A DNA stretch of 53,734 nt from a virus, in the IMG/VR virus record IMGVR_UViG_3300037245_000991, positions 1 through 53,734 of that record. The stretch is one strand, 5' to 3'. Below, piece after piece: positions 1-7,186 of the stretch; the stretch's first letter is position 1; each line of letters opens with the position of its first letter. A program made the translations under genes and the position numbers. Below the pieces are notes generated by a model. It did not search any database, had not been told where the DNA came from, and saw nothing but the letters and a program-made list of their open reading frames with translations.

Positions 1-242
1 AGCGAATACTTCCACTTGCCGTTCTTTGTGCTGAAAGACCAATACTGCTTGATGAATGACCACTCATGGGGTGTACTATATTTCATGTCCATCGGGTAGA
101 GGAACTGGCGGATACCTCTGTCTATGATCCCATCGACTGTAGTTAGATTCGTTCCAGTCGGAACAACACCATTGCTAGTTAAAGCAAGGAAGTTTGAAAC
201 CCGTATTCTCAAATCATTATAAGGAAGAGTTAATTTACTCAT
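1..242 (-). CDS. Head-tail adapter protein, N-terminal part (cut by window edge)
   Basis: The first 80 residues of a protein matching the complete copy at 50994-51785; the rest lies outside the window. It starts MSKLTLPYND where the other copy starts MAKLTLSYAD, then shares RGIRQFLYPMDMKY and the PHEWSFI stretch. ATG at 240-242 overlaps the stop of the upstream HNH gene (ATGAGTAA, 8 nt), and the GAGG before it lies inside the HNH coding sequence, so translation is probably coupled to the HNH gene. The head-tail connector role is inferred from position between capsid and tail genes. Confidence 0.8.
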   Translation of the reverse strand, partial: MSKLTLPYNDLRIRVSNFLALTSNGVVPTGTNLTTVDGIIDRGIRQFLYPMDMKYSTPHEWSFIKQYWSFSTKNGKWKYS

Positions 243-759
243 TACAAACCTCAAAAACGCTTAAATCATTGTGTAACTCTCTATGACAATTTGAACATAA
301 CAAAATACATTTATCTAATTCTTTTTTGAACACAACCCACTTGCCTGTTTTTAATTTACTTGTTTCACCTTCTTTTTTACATGGGTCTATGTGGTGAAAC
401 TCAAGCGCCGCTAAACATTTATTGTATCCACAACACGAACACTTGCCACCTTTATAATCAACGGCTTTTTGTTTGTTCTTTTGTCTTCGTACAGAATTTT
501 GTTTAAGTCTCTTTATTTTTGATTCAGGCCGCTTTCTCCACTCCTTTTCATACGCCTTTCGTTCTTTTTGATGTTTTCGAGCATATTTTCTTTTCTTAAT
601 CTGTATCTGTGTTTTGTTTTCAGAGTAGTATTTCTTTTGTGCTGCTATCTCGCAAACTTTACAACGGGCTTTTGGTCGGGGTCTATCTGACCGCATATAG
701 AAATTATCCCAAGATTTTTCCTTATGGCACACAGAACATTTCTTGGTAAGTTTTGCCAT
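235..759 (-). CDS. HNH endonuclease (free-standing homing type)
   Basis: 174 aa. An N-terminal zinc site (CSVC near residue 8, CKVC near 33) is followed by a very Lys/Arg-rich linker at about 45-100, then a C-terminal HNH fold: CSCC, EFHHIDP, CILLCSNCHRELH. The HH pair and the terminal N..H supply the His-Asn-His metal site; paired Cys bind structural zinc. It probably nicks or cuts DNA to spread its own gene. The gene is absent from the second copy of this region (about 51.79 kb), so it is a recent polymorphic insertion. It starts MAKLT, the same five residues as the adapter gene it precedes, and uses that gene's leader (AAGGAACGACA before ATG). Confidence 0.9.
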   Translation of the reverse strand: MAKLTKKCSVCHKEKSWDNFYMRSDRPRPKARCKVCEIAAQKKYYSENKTQIQIKKRKYARKHQKERKAYEKEWRKRPESKIKRLKQNSVRRQKNKQKAVDYKGGKCSCCGYNKCLAALEFHHIDPCKKEGETSKLKTGKWVVFKKELDKCILLCSNCHRELHNDLSVFEVCNE

Positions 760-814
760 TGTCGTTCCTTAAATTGGGAGCGGGAGGAACGCACCGCTCC
801 CCGGAGACAGAGTC

Positions 815-985
815 TTAATTATTACCGTCCGGTTCTTTCTTCTTCGCTTCCTTCGGTGTGTCGTCACACTTTGTTGCTTCTGTCACAACTTGCATCGACT
901 GTTGTAGCACCACATGGTCTGTTCGTGTGCCTTTGAACTCAGAACACACCTGATCCAGATTACCTAATGCTTCTTTGATTTCCAT
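815..985 (-). CDS. Small lysine-tailed protein between decoration-like and adapter genes
   Basis: 56 aa, starting MEIKEALGNLDQVCSEFKGT and ending in a charged Lys/Glu-rich tail (EAKKKEPDGNN). ATG at 983-985 follows GGAGACAGAA. A homologue at 51849-52028 is nearly identical over the first 38 residues but has a different, 3-residue longer tail. Conservation of the first part with mostly silent changes shows it is a real gene. It lies in the head operon; function unknown. Small head assembly or chaperone proteins occupy similar places in other phages, but nothing here proves that. Confidence 0.8.
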   Translation of the reverse strand: MEIKEALGNLDQVCSEFKGTRTDHVVLQQSMQVVTEATKCDDTPKEAKKKEPDGNN

Positions 986-1038
986 TTCTGTCTCCTTAAA
1001 ATGGGGAGAGCCAGATTGCTCTCCCCGTGTTCATCTGA

Positions 1039-1860
1039 TTAACCGTGATCCGACATCATAAACAGCGGACCATTACCACCGATACTACCTGCGATGGCAT
1101 ACCCTGCGATTTGCGAACTATTCGCAGCTTGAACAGTAACACCTAACGCGGTATTGATGTCTGACACATTGCCATAGTCGTGCCACCAACCACTCGCATA
1201 TCCGCCAGAGTTGCCGAAACTACCCTGCGGAATAGGCCAACAAATTCCCTTGGTCTGGAGCCAGAAGTAATTGGCTGCAGCCGAAACTACGGTAGTGGGG
1301 ACACCAGCCTTTACCTGATCCCTCAGTAGAGACTCAACCATAACACTCCAGGGGTTCGCATAAACCTCTGATATGTGAGTACCAGCCACGATGGCTTGGT
1401 TAAGTTGGCCGTCTAGCTGAATGGTGAACGCTGCTCCATTATCAGCAGCGTTATTGCCAACGATTCCTCTGAGTGTGGTCTCGTAGTCTGTGGCACCGTC
1501 CATGATAATCACATATCCACCACGCAAGAAATCAGCAGTCAGGGCGTCATGTGTGCCAGCAGCAATTGTGATCTCCGTTGAACCAGCATCATGGGATGTG
1601 GCAAACGCAGTGTACCCCAAATAACCACTATCAGAGAAAGAGCACGCCCTTGACGCATAGAGAGCAGTAGCCCCAGTAGATTTGGCGTACCGATACTCCC
1701 TGCCGTCTGCCAATACAAGGCGATCACCAATGTCGAACTCCTTATCCTTGGTAGTCGTCGGGGTCACATACAAGAAATTGATATTGGGCACCTGCGTCTC
1801 GTAGATACCCTTCTTGAGAGTATCATCGAAATGCTTTGTGTAAGCAAAACCTTTAGCCAT
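1039..1860 (-). CDS. Capsid-associated structural protein, probably head decoration
   Basis: 273 aa, directly downstream of the major capsid gene. No transmembrane segment or signal. It is beta-rich in composition, with an early DIGDRLVLADGREYRYAKST segment and a Gly/Ala-rich end (AGYAIAGSIGGNGPLFMM). A second copy at 52083-52904 differs at about ten residues (for example YETT/YNTT, EVYANP/EVYQNP, VSDINT/VSDIET), while the DNA differs at many more, mostly third positions, so the protein is under purifying selection. The position one gene after major capsid and probable abundance suggest a decoration or second capsid component. I do not recognise the family with certainty. Confidence 0.65.
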   Translation of the reverse strand: MAKGFAYTKHFDDTLKKGIYETQVPNINFLYVTPTTTKDKEFDIGDRLVLADGREYRYAKSTGATALYASRACSFSDSGYLGYTAFATSHDAGSTEITIAAGTHDALTADFLRGGYVIIMDGATDYETTLRGIVGNNAADNGAAFTIQLDGQLNQAIVAGTHISEVYANPWSVMVESLLRDQVKAGVPTTVVSAAANYFWLQTKGICWPIPQGSFGNSGGYASGWWHDYGNVSDINTALGVTVQAANSSQIAGYAIAGSIGGNGPLFMMSDHG

Positions 1861-1892
1861 TTTCTTATTCCTTAAAAAGTGTTGTCACTCGA

Positions 1893-2990
1893 TTACGAAC
1901 TCGGATGTTGAGACACGAGGAAACCAGCGTTCTGTGGATCATTGCACCACATCTGATACCGGATGTAGACGAGTCGCTGCATCACAACAGCACGAGTCGG
2001 ATCAGTGCCAGTGAGTTCTTTGAAGTTCCAGTTCGAGTCAACGACCGGGAAGATGTTACTGTGGTTAAGACCGAAGATCGGGTCCGTGCCATACAGTGAC
2101 GTGCGGGCTGTGTCGAAGAGATCGACATACGCGAGCGGGATGCTCCTAAATGTGGGCGTACCCCAATGCGAATCTTCACGATACCCCATTTGATCGTCGG
2201 CCTTTGCGTAGAACGTGTTTAGTTTGGCGATCACGTTATCAGAGGTGTACATCGAAAAGTCGAGCAAACCGTTCTTGCCCTGACTCGGGTCCATTGGCAC
2301 AACAGGAGCCTGGAACCCAGTCTTGCGCACAGCACGATCCAACAGCGTGAGCAGAGACTCATCAATGTTGCCCAGATGGTCAGCGTAATAACTTGCCCAC
2401 CCAGAGTTGTTCGATGCGGACGAGTTCAAACCCGCCGTATCATAGGCTGTACCGGGGGTGCTGCCGTCGTTGTAGCGGGACTGATAACCAGTCCAACCAC
2501 CAGTACTGGAAGCAGTGCCAACTCGGAGCCAGGTGTTAATCGAGTTCGGGCTGAGGGAATCGTTTGCACCAGTAGGCCCAGTAAGCATCGAAAGATAAAC
2601 ACCTTCAAGGATGTCCTTCATCGCAGATCGGTACTGAGACGCTAGTACATCATAAATCTTCTGGGCACCGCTGTTGAGTGATGTTTCCATCGTGTTCCAA
2701 AGCATACCGCCCTTACCCTGACGCCAGTTGGCTGTATACCGCTTCTGGATGTTCACCTTTTTGAGTGTGTCCTGGTCCCAAATACCAACCAGCTTGAAGT
2801 TATCCTCTTTGTCAAGAGTGATATGACCCTCAAGATAGTCACCACTACTCTCTTTGGCCGCGTGCTGCCAGAACTTGTTGTACAACTGCCATCTTCGATA
2901 CGCGAACGTAGCCAAGGCGGGTTCTTTGGTTATGATATTCTGGAGTGTTGCATTCCAAATATCTGTTGCGAGACTAAAATCAGTAGCCAT
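1893..2990 (-). CDS. Major capsid protein
   Basis: 365 aa, probably the HK97-fold coat protein forming the head shell. It lies directly downstream of the scaffold gene, where major capsid genes normally are, and has the soluble, Trp/Tyr-rich composition of phage coat proteins with no signal or membrane segment. The region KWNTMETSL-like (about residue 100) and the C-terminal stretch FKELTGTDPTRAVVMQRL are strongly conserved with the partial second copy at 52937-53734, which differs at about a dozen residues over 265. ATG at 2988-2990 follows AAAGGAAC. The assignment rests on operon position and general resemblance, since no short diagnostic motif exists. Confidence 0.85.
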   Translation of the reverse strand: MATDFSLATDIWNATLQNIITKEPALATFAYRRWQLYNKFWQHAAKESSGDYLEGHITLDKEDNFKLVGIWDQDTLKKVNIQKRYTANWRQGKGGMLWNTMETSLNSGAQKIYDVLASQYRSAMKDILEGVYLSMLTGPTGANDSLSPNSINTWLRVGTASSTGGWTGYQSRYNDGSTPGTAYDTAGLNSSASNNSGWASYYADHLGNIDESLLTLLDRAVRKTGFQAPVVPMDPSQGKNGLLDFSMYTSDNVIAKLNTFYAKADDQMGYREDSHWGTPTFRSIPLAYVDLFDTARTSLYGTDPIFGLNHSNIFPVVDSNWNFKELTGTDPTRAVVMQRLVYIRYQMWCNDPQNAGFLVSQHPSS

Positions 2991-3007
2991 AATTGTGTTC
3001 CTTTATT

Positions 3008-3943
3008 CTAATCGTGTATTTCATGTCCGTGCCTCCGTGCTACTTCTTGAATGACTTCAGCACCAGACAAGTCTTTGCCACCACCTTCAGCTACTCCTTC
3101 GTGGCTCGAACGTCTACCGCCCAGCATCTGTTCATTCTTCTTCAATCCTTTTATGACATTCCGTTTTGTTTCTACCCCGAGGTTAGCACCCTTATAGGCA
3201 TTCAGGGAGATTTCCAGGACATCACCTAGTACTCCAGCCTCTTTGAGTTGCCGTGCCATACTGTAAACCTCAAGGCGGGCTTTCATCTGAGGACTGGTTG
3301 GTATAACCCGGCCATCAGGAAATTTTGGCAAGTCTTTCGTCTTGCCGAATACCTCGAAATCTTCAGACGTTTTGTCGAAGAGATCAGAAGCCCTCTGATC
3401 GAAACTGGCCTGCTCCTCTACTGCGGATTTTTCTTCACGGACACCTAAACGCTCTTTTAGGTCCGCAATATCCGCGAGGGCCTGCTTCAGTTCCTCGTCC
3501 TCCTGACTATCGTCAACCTTTTTCTCTTCTGTTTCAGTCTGAGTTTCCCCAGTCTTATCAGCGGTTTCCTCTGCCTTGGCAGTGTCCGCCCCAGTGAGTG
3601 AAGGTATCATTTCTAACAGTTGTTCGTTGGTATAGTCCCCGGCAAATTCTTCAATCTGCTCATCGGACCAACCCAACCCTGTTGCAGCAGTAGCGAACTC
3701 ATCAGAGATAATCTCTCCTTCATCACCACCACCAACAACAGCGTCTTTTGCGGCTGAGATCAGGGAACCGATTTTTTCTACGATTGATGTTTTGGTTTGC
3801 TCGGTCTGTTCAGTTTGCTCAATTTGCTCAGTTTGTTCGGTCTGTTCTGTTTGCTCGGTCTGTTCAGTCTGTTTGATCTGTACTGCTTGTGTTCCTTCCA
3901 CCTGTTCTGTCTGTTCTGTCTGTTCTGTCTCGTTCTCTGCCAT
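3008..3943 (-). CDS. Capsid scaffolding protein with Thr-Glu-Gln repeats
   Basis: 311 aa, highly acidic. Residues 5-50 are almost entirely TEQ triplets. A short amphipathic segment (SIVEKIGSLISAAKDAV) follows, then a region resembling a UBA-type three-helix unit (LGWSDEQIEEFAGDYTNEQL), then Glu-rich coiled coil at about 125-185 and a basic C-terminal part (KRNVIKGLKKNEQ, GGRRSSHEG, RRHGHEIHD). An acidic helical protein with a basic end immediately before the major capsid gene is the usual scaffold pattern: it guides procapsid assembly and then leaves. The stop codon lies 18 bp before the capsid start. The TEQ array is probably variable in length. Confidence 0.8.
   Translation of the reverse strand: MAENETEQTEQTEQVEGTQAVQIKQTEQTEQTEQTEQTEQIEQTEQTEQTKTSIVEKIGSLISAAKDAVVGGGDEGEIISDEFATAATGLGWSDEQIEEFAGDYTNEQLLEMIPSLTGADTAKAEETADKTGETQTETEEKKVDDSQEDEELKQALADIADLKERLGVREEKSAVEEQASFDQRASDLFDKTSEDFEVFGKTKDLPKFPDGRVIPTSPQMKARLEVYSMARQLKEAGVLGDVLEISLNAYKGANLGVETKRNVIKGLKKNEQMLGGRRSSHEGVAEGGGKDLSGAEVIQEVARRHGHEIHD
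3794..3931 (-). repeat. In-frame 9-bp tandem repeat (TEQ array) in scaffold gene
   Basis: On the coding strand this is a run of near-identical 9-bp units (ACA/ACT/ACC GAA/GAG CAA/CAG), interrupted by VEGTQAVQIK and a single IEQ. Third-base changes mix among units, so the array is not a fresh expansion. It encodes an unstructured acidic stretch. Confidence 0.85.
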
Positions 3944-4290
3944 TATTTATCCCCCTTATCACCAGCGACCTTCTTGGTCTCGGCATCGGCATCGCACACC
4001 TTGCACAACTCCTGCATCGGTTTGAGACGGAAGAATAGATTGTTGCATTTCTTGCATTCGTGACGAGTCAGACCAGCCTCGGTGAGTATCTCGTACACAA
4101 GCTCTTTGACTCGGTCTTCGTCCAGGGTACGGGCTTTGTTCTCATTCTTGACCTGGATGTCTTCCTGTTTGCGAGCCTTCGGCCACTTGTCTTCGCACGG
4201 TTGACACTTCTTCACGCCGCCGACACTCGTTACCAAAGCAGTGGGCCGAAAGTCAGCTTTGCACAGTACGCATTTTGTTTCTGTACTCAT
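3943..4290 (-). CDS. Double zinc-ribbon protein
   Basis: 115 aa with two Cys4 pairs: CVLC (7-10) with CQPC (about 29-32), and CKKC (about 79-82) with CKVC (about 94-97). A charged helical linker separates them, and the end is Lys-rich. The stop overlaps the ATG of the scaffold gene (TAATG). It lies in a group of small zinc proteins between portal and scaffold. The sequence supports metal binding; the role is unknown, possibly head assembly or host RNA polymerase control. Confidence 0.75.
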   Translation of the reverse strand: MSTETKCVLCKADFRPTALVTSVGGVKKCQPCEDKWPKARKQEDIQVKNENKARTLDEDRVKELVYEILTEAGLTRHECKKCNNLFFRLKPMQELCKVCDADAETKKVAGDKGDK

Positions 4291-4307
4291 TTTTGGTTGT
4301 CTCCCAT

Positions 4308-4646
4308 TTAATAATAGTCGTTATGTGAAATCATACCACGTTCTTTTTGTTGTCTCCTCTTGTCTCTAAGGTTTCCAACCCATACATCTCCTTTATCATT
4401 GTAAGTACTATTCGGGAATCGTTTTCTGAACTCATCCACTTGACCCGGTGGAACGCCCATCGCCATACTCCAATGTCCAGTGTCAGCAGCCACCTTGACA
4501 TCCCTCATTGATGCTAACTCGGATTCCATGTCTCGATTGGCCCTGCCACCACACTCACACTTTGTAGGTTTGTCCCGGTCATCCATCAGGATGCAGTCCT
4601 GGAATACAGCGTCACAATCCTCGCATCTGTAGGTGTAGGTCGGCAT
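4308..4646 (-). CDS. FmdB-type zinc ribbon protein
   Basis: 112 aa. The N-terminus MPTYTYRCEDC followed by CECGG is the FmdB-family zinc ribbon. The C-terminal half (PGQVDEFRKRFPNSTYNDKG, VGNLRDKRRQQKERGMI) resembles a conserved extension often seen in phage head operons. ATG overlaps the upstream stop. Nucleic-acid or protein contact through the zinc ribbon is likely; the actual task is unknown. Confidence 0.75.
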   Translation of the reverse strand: MPTYTYRCEDCDAVFQDCILMDDRDKPTKCECGGRANRDMESELASMRDVKVAADTGHWSMAMGVPPGQVDEFRKRFPNSTYNDKGDVWVGNLRDKRRQQKERGMISHNDYY

Positions 4647-4864
4647 TACTCTACCACCGTGCTGTCTACGTGGATCGGTGGGCCACTGTCAGTGATCTGA
4701 AGAACACGAGGACCATCCTCAGCGTCTCTGATCTCAATCTGATCCAGCATGTGTTGTCGCATCTGGACTGCTCGTTCCTGCTCTGCGAACTGGGTACACC
4801 AAAACACTACTTCCGCGTCACTCATCTCGTTTACTTGTTCTTTGGTTAGTTCATCTGCGTTCAT
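4646..4864 (-). CDS. Small acidic helical protein, head operon
   Basis: 72 aa; predicted helical N-terminal 45 residues (ELTKEQVNEMSDAEVVFWC, EQERAVQMRQHMLDQIE), then a short beta-like tail. Strong GGAGACAGAGAA site before ATG. No recognised family. It sits between two other small genes downstream of portal. Confidence 0.65.
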   Translation of the reverse strand: MNADELTKEQVNEMSDAEVVFWCTQFAEQERAVQMRQHMLDQIEIRDAEDGPRVLQITDSGPPIHVDSTVVE

Positions 4865-4875
4865 TTCTCTGTCTC

Positions 4876-5016
4876 CTATTCAACAAGTGAATACTTTTTA
4901 ATCATGGCCTCTGACGCCGCCGATAAATCAGGCGACAAAATGTCTTTCATTGGCTTCACCCACTCATCATAAAACTTTTGTAATCTTGCTTTCTTTTGTT
5001 CAAAAGTCACTTCCAT
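4876..5016 (-). CDS. Small helical protein, head operon
   Basis: 46 aa, starting MEVTFEQKKARLQKFYDEW. I chose ATG at 5014-5016 because GGAGACAGAGAA, the leader used repeatedly in this operon, lies just before it; a 14-residue longer start at 5058 would overlap the upstream gene and lacks such a site. Function unknown. Confidence 0.6.
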   Translation of the reverse strand: MEVTFEQKKARLQKFYDEWVKPMKDILSPDLSAASEAMIKKYSLVE

Positions 5017-5036
5017 TTCTCTGTCTCCAAATTCAA

Positions 5037-5414
5037 TTACGTTGTTCCAATTACCCACACCTCAAACACCGGCGTCTCCGCCGCACCATTGTTCTTCACA
5101 TGTGTCACCCCGGCTGGATTCGTTATCACCGCACACGGCCCTCCGGCCTTGATCGTCATATCAACATCAAACGAAGCGGCATAATCAAGATCAATGTCGA
5201 GATCGAGAGTGACGGCCCGGATGATGATGCACGTCGCTACGGCCACGTCACCCTGGTCAATGACCTCGTCGGCATCAGCCGTGGTTAGCGTCCGGTACTG
5301 TCGTCCAGTCGTGGCTGTCGGGGTCGTCCCGTCTGTCCCTTTGTCGAGAAACGATATATCCTGGCCGAGTCCTTGTAGCTCGGCGATAACTGATACGTCC
5401 AGAGTGGCGGCCAT
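5037..5414 (-). CDS. Small beta-rich protein after portal
   Basis: 125 aa, Thr/Asp/Val-rich, without membrane segments (for example TPTATTGRQYRTLTTADAD, VTLDLDIDLDYAASFDVDM). The ATG overlaps the portal stop, so it is translated with portal. The composition suggests a beta-sandwich structural protein, perhaps a head decoration or fibre subunit. No family is recognised with confidence. Confidence 0.65.
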   Translation of the reverse strand: MAATLDVSVIAELQGLGQDISFLDKGTDGTTPTATTGRQYRTLTTADADEVIDQGDVAVATCIIIRAVTLDLDIDLDYAASFDVDMTIKAGGPCAVITNPAGVTHVKNNGAAETPVFEVWVIGTT

Positions 5415-7186
5415 TATTTAACTCCCTTATCTGCGCCAATCGGCGATGCCGCCAACTGACCTTGCTTACTTGAACTATTAGCTTCACGACTCCCCACCAG
5501 AGCACCAAAACTATCGTTTCCCTGCCCAGGACTCTTATTACTCTCAGGTCGCTTCTGTCCAGTCGGCTGCATCGTGAATGGCACCACGTCGGTCTGACCT
5601 GGCACCGCAGTACGGTACAACTGATTGAAGTCATCGAACCCAAGATACGCTGCCATACGCTTGGTGGCTTCGGGTATGTCGAACTCAGCCCCTTGCTGTT
5701 CGGCCATCGGCATCGTGGGCAAAACCCACTGCGATGCAAACTGCATCATACGTTGATACTTGACTTCGGGTGACATGCGTTGCGTCGAGTATGGCACGAT
5801 CTTGAACACGAAGTCATAGAACTCACCGACCTTATCAGCCTGTGAGAAAACTTTCGGTAACGTCCCAACCCCAGGCACCTCATGGATCAGAGGGATGTAA
5901 ACTGTAGGATCAGTCCATATCCGCCAGGCCAGCTTCTTCAAGATCGAGGTCTGAAACCTATGGAACCGGGTGCCCATGTTGTTGATAATGCGGGATGCGT
6001 TTTGGTGAAGCATCTGATCCTGACCCAACGTGGGAGAGCCTGTTCCAGCCCCCCTCATAATCGGTTCAGTTCCACCTGATTTATCGAACACGCTCTCAAC
6101 GAAGGCCATCCATTCTGGTCCCGCAGGATTCATACCGCCGAGACTGATCTGTTTGATACCTTGTGTGTCCTTAACCTGCAACACGTCTACGTTCTTGGCG
6201 TTTGTGACCTGTTCGCCCAACTTCTTGTTCGGAGCTTCAGTCAAGATCAAATCCTTCTGTGACTCTGCCTGTTCTCTTGCTGTCTTACCAACGATGTTCA
6301 TCGACACATCAGCATCGTGCCAGAACCACGCCGGGGGTATTGGAACGGGATGGCCAGGGAAGTACTTGTACCCAAGATAATCGTAGGGCGATTCTTTGGG
6401 GCCGTCCTCTTCGACTGATCGTAGAATCTTGGCCGTCTTGCCCTCGGGCATAATCGTGACAGTACGATTCTCGTCGAACAGATAGATGTCAATGAATGTG
6501 GTCTGATCCCGAAGTGAGAGTTTGTTTCTGTTGAAATTGGGATCAGAGATTCTCTTCGGCGAGTAATCGCCAATCAATTTGCAATCGGGCTTAATGAGAT
6601 CAGCGTGCTTCGGGAACAACTCTTGAGCGTATGCGGTCGGTAATTTGTAGATGTCACCTTCAAAGGCGAAGTCTCCTCGATCTCTGGCTATTGGATCACC
6701 GACATAATCAGTATCGTGGATGACCTTGACAGTCGGTCGTCCGGCCTTGATGATCTCATCCTCCAATGTCACTCTGCGGTCGTACTCGGTGAACGTGCGC
6801 GTGATCGCAGCACCGAACATCGAGTTGATCGCCGCTGGGATCAATACTGTATCGGCGAGTTCCATCTGGCCGATGAAGAAGTTCAAGGCCAATTGGGTAG
6901 TGTACGCCCACGGCTTGTAATTACCAACCAGAGTTTCAACCATCACCTTCGGATCACCCTCGACCAGGAATGGAACGATAGTTCCTACGCCTCTGTCGAT
7001 CAGGTTGATGAGGTGTTCCCGGTTGTTGTTCGTGTTGAAGAACCCAGACGCCCAAAGCCGCAGCATCACCTGCTGGTGTTTGAACGGGGCTTCGTTCATT
7101 TGATACCACAGTTTAGTCAGCTTCTGTAGTCTCGCCGGGAAACTGAGTTTCTTGTTTAATTCGTGTATCGGGTGTGGGTGTGCCAT
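5414..7186 (-). CDS. Portal protein
   Basis: 590 aa. The portal forms the dodecameric ring at the head vertex through which DNA is packaged. Supporting evidence: size, position directly after large terminase (start overlapping its stop), the helical N-terminal region, an SLRDQTTFIDIYLFDE-type beta domain, a tunnel-like helical stretch around residues 300-330, and a typical disordered, Gln/Ser/Gly-rich C-terminus (KRPESNKSPGQGNDSFG, EANSSSKQGQLAASP). It is somewhat longer than T7-type portals and similar to other marine podovirus-type portals. The assignment is by context plus general resemblance. Confidence 0.85.
   Translation of the reverse strand: MAHPHPIHELNKKLSFPARLQKLTKLWYQMNEAPFKHQQVMLRLWASGFFNTNNNREHLINLIDRGVGTIVPFLVEGDPKVMVETLVGNYKPWAYTTQLALNFFIGQMELADTVLIPAAINSMFGAAITRTFTEYDRRVTLEDEIIKAGRPTVKVIHDTDYVGDPIARDRGDFAFEGDIYKLPTAYAQELFPKHADLIKPDCKLIGDYSPKRISDPNFNRNKLSLRDQTTFIDIYLFDENRTVTIMPEGKTAKILRSVEEDGPKESPYDYLGYKYFPGHPVPIPPAWFWHDADVSMNIVGKTAREQAESQKDLILTEAPNKKLGEQVTNAKNVDVLQVKDTQGIKQISLGGMNPAGPEWMAFVESVFDKSGGTEPIMRGAGTGSPTLGQDQMLHQNASRIINNMGTRFHRFQTSILKKLAWRIWTDPTVYIPLIHEVPGVGTLPKVFSQADKVGEFYDFVFKIVPYSTQRMSPEVKYQRMMQFASQWVLPTMPMAEQQGAEFDIPEATKRMAAYLGFDDFNQLYRTAVPGQTDVVPFTMQPTGQKRPESNKSPGQGNDSFGALVGSREANSSSKQGQLAASPIGADKGVK

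Larger units (their letters stand above)
1..2690. repeat. Diverged terminal redundancy, left copy
   Basis: This segment repeats 51544-53734 in the same gene order and orientation: adapter gene start, small lysine-rich gene, decoration-like gene, major capsid gene. Base 1 aligns with 51544 and base 2690 with 53734. The copies differ by many, mostly synonymous, substitutions and by an HNH gene of about 517 bp present only here. The offset is 51543 before the insertion and 51044 after it, giving a genome unit of about 51.0 kb without the insertion and 51.5 kb with it. I read this as circular-genome closure through two strain variants; a real tandem duplication is the alternative. Confidence 0.9.

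Noticed and set aside
724-936. Rightward 70-aa frame over the left junction
   Set aside because: It is antisense to the HNH start and the small lysine-tailed gene, with no ribosome site or conserved counterpart in the right copy.
3794-3931. Repeats in the scaffold gene as a CRISPR array
   Set aside because: Units are 9 bp without spacers and encode an in-frame TEQ run.
5414-7186. Rightward frames within the portal gene (for example 6030-6380 and 6716-7129)
   Set aside because: Shadow frames of a strongly supported gene in a continuous leftward operon.
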